Positions 62,728 to 64,000 of a stretch of 64,000 nucleotides of DNA are shown one piece after another. This DNA is from Granulosicoccus sp045106475 (GTDB lineage Bacteria > Pseudomonadota > Gammaproteobacteria > Granulosicoccales > Granulosicoccaceae), in contig JBGCEO010000008.1 of assembly GCA_045106475.1 (NCBI GenBank), positions 21,211 through 85,210 on the forward strand. The letters are read 5' to 3'. The position numbers and the translations under genes are program-made. A model generated the notes under the pieces. The model saw nothing but the letters and a program-made list of their open reading frames with translations, was not told where the DNA came from and ran no database searches. The first letter of the stretch is position 1; every line of letters starts with the position of its first letter.

Positions 62728-64000
62728 CTAGCGCTTGGGAACATAAATATCGGTAACTGTGCCTTCGGCTACTTCGGCCGCAAAGTTCAGTGTTTCGGAC
62801 AACGTCGGGTGAGGGTGTATCGTTAGAGCCAGATCTTCTATATCAGCGCCCATTTCAAGCGCCAGAACGGCTTCAGCAATTAGCTCTCCTGCATTTGGAC
62901 CCACCATGCCGGCACCCAGCAGCTGCTTGTTCTCAGGATCATAGAGTACTTTTGTAACACCTTCGCTACGCCCCATGCTCAATGAACGGCCGCTGGCAGC
63001 CCAGGGAAAGCTGGCTTTTTCAAACGGTATATTCTGTTCCTTTGCAGCTGTTTCTGTTAAGCCCATCCACGCAACTTCAGGATCCGTGTAGGCAACTGAT
63101 GGGATGGTTTTAGCATCGAAGTAAGATTTTTTCCCCGCCGCGACTTCCGCCGCGACCTTGCCTTCATGGGTAGCCTTGTGGGCTAACATTGGTTGTCCCA
63201 CGATGTCGCCAATCGCAAATATGTGTTCTACGTTGGTGCGTTGTTGTGAATCCGTAGGTATGAAGCCGCGTTCATCCACCGTCACACCTGCAAGCTCTGC
63301 ATTGAGTTCTTTGCCATTGGGGCTACGGCCTACAGCAAGTAAGACGCGGTCGAATGTATCGCTAGAGGGGGCCTTACCACCTTCAAAAGACACGGTTAAA
63401 CCGTCACTCGCAGAGCTCATGCCAGTGACTTTGGAGCCGGTAAAGATGGCTTCAAATTCAGTGCGCAGACGTTTTTCGAGCGGTCTGACAAGATCCCGAT
63501 CACAGCCGGGCATCAAGCCATCCGATAACTCAACAACGGTGACCTGCGAGCCCAGGCCAGCATAAACGCAGCCCATTTCCAGGCCAATGATTCCACCACC
63601 TATTACCAACAGTCTTTTGGGGATATCGGCAAGTTGCAGCGCACCAGTGGAATCCATCAGGCGATCATCGTCATAGGGAAATCCAGGTATGCGAATACTC
63701 TTTGAGCCTGCAGCAATAATGGCATTTTTGAATCCGACGGTGCGGGATTCAGCGTTCGCCTCATCTGCTTGAATGACCAGTGAATGCGTGGAGTTGAATT
63801 TTGCTACACCATGGGCAACGGTCACTTTTCGTTGTTTAGCCAGCCCAGCCAGCCCACCAGTTAGTTTGCTTATCACGCCTTCTTTGAAACCGCGGAGTTT
63901 GTCTATGTCAATTTTCGGTTCTCCGAAATCGACTCCGTGTGCAGCCATCTCCTGTGTTTCCTGGATAATCGCTGCTGTATGCAACAGCGCTTTGGAAGGA
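62728..64000 (-). CDS. lpdA: Dihydrolipoyl dehydrogenase (5' partial)
   Basis: E3 component of pyruvate or 2-oxoglutarate dehydrogenase complexes; reoxidises dihydrolipoamide with NAD+. The frame stays open to the window edge (PSKALLHTAA at its very start), so the N-terminal FAD motif and redox cysteines lie outside; about 423 residues are visible. NAD motif LLVIGGGIIGLEMGCVYAGLG, second FAD contact HIFAIGDIVGQPMLAHKA and the C-terminal catalytic His-Glu in HPHPTLSETL are all present. The acyltransferase and E1 genes, if linked, would lie beyond the right edge. Stop at 62728. Confidence 0.95.
   Translation of the reverse strand, partial: PSKALLHTAAIIQETQEMAAHGVDFGEPKIDIDKLRGFKEGVISKLTGGLAGLAKQRKVTVAHGVAKFNSTHSLVIQADEANAESRTVGFKNAIIAAGSKSIRIPGFPYDDDRLMDSTGALQLADIPKRLLVIGGGIIGLEMGCVYAGLGSQVTVVELSDGLMPGCDRDLVRPLEKRLRTEFEAIFTGSKVTGMSSASDGLTVSFEGGKAPSSDTFDRVLLAVGRSPNGKELNAELAGVTVDERGFIPTDSQQRTNVEHIFAIGDIVGQPMLAHKATHEGKVAAEVAAGKKSYFDAKTIPSVAYTDPEVAWMGLTETAAKEQNIPFEKASFPWAASGRSLSMGRSEGVTKVLYDPENKQLLGAGMVGPNAGELIAEAVLALEMGADIEDLALTIHPHPTLSETLNFAAEVAEGTVTDIYVPKR

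Noticed and set aside
1..64000. tRNA, rRNA, integrase, transposase or CRISPR elements
   Set aside because: None was recognised in reading both strands; small or divergent RNA genes could still be missed without a covariance search.

Overview
The window reads as a chromosomal segment of a free-living, aerobic, probably marine gammaproteobacterium; a Granulosicoccus-like lineage is my guess, not something the sequence proves. The evidence is the gammaproteobacterial housekeeping layout (carAB-greA, parE, pdxJ-acpS, ygfZ, sdhE-ygfX), a Pseudomonas-type minor pilin/PilY1 operon, and many lipoproteins and exported proteins with calcium-binding repeats. No rRNA, tRNA, CRISPR array, integrase or insertion sequence was seen.

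Layout. 1-5671 (+): a polyol (mannitol/sorbitol-type) ABC importer, cut by the left edge, followed by a mannitol 2-dehydrogenase. 5690-8876 (-): the DNA-repair pair PdeM and ligase-associated Lhr-type helicase. 9107-13322: a GGDEF-EAL protein, an alpha/beta hydrolase, a HAD phosphatase and a D-amino-acid aminotransferase. 13359-26766: an envelope/accessory island with an M64 peptidase lipoprotein and a coupled partner, a TM protein with repeated acidic/TRV motifs and a (QAAA)7 tract, a coupled exported protein plus TSP3/PKD lipoprotein, and two GH16 glycosidase lipoproteins flanking a barrel-like protein. One GH16 copy has a changed catalytic motif.

26853-34039: a succinate dehydrogenase neighbourhood. 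Read on the minus strand it is SDHAF4-like (DUF1674), sdhC, sdhD, sdhA, sdhB, sdhE, ygfX, pdxJ, acpS. The divergent ygfZ and a DUF2007 zinc-ribbon gene lie on the plus strand. Genes for the enzyme, its flavinylation (SdhE, SDHAF4) and a Fe-S cluster factor (YgfZ) therefore sit together. 34069-43122: a thioredoxin-TPR protein, parE coupled to a metallo-beta-lactamase-fold hydrolase, then carA, carB and greA. 43283-48506: a Tat-exported DUF882 peptidase, an exported protein, a Trm112-like protein and a sulfite-reduction trio (ferredoxin-NADP reductase, sulfite/nitrite reductase hemoprotein, DUF934).

48783-59950: two divergent type IV minor pilin operons. The minus-strand set is pilE-like, fimT, pilV, pilW, pilX, pilY1. 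The plus-strand set is fimT, pilV, pilW, pilX without pilY1. PilY1 carries two tandem related domains inserted into its von Willebrand A domain. 60039-64000: a hydantoinase/oxoprolinase-family protein, a DUF3461 protein and dihydrolipoyl dehydrogenase, cut by the right edge.

The points most worth a second look are the apparent ATC start of the first permease gene, the SDH maturation cluster with a bacterial SDHAF4 homologue, the split-VWA PilY1 with paired minor pilin operons, and the GH16 pair in which one copy has lost the catalytic-motif aspartate.
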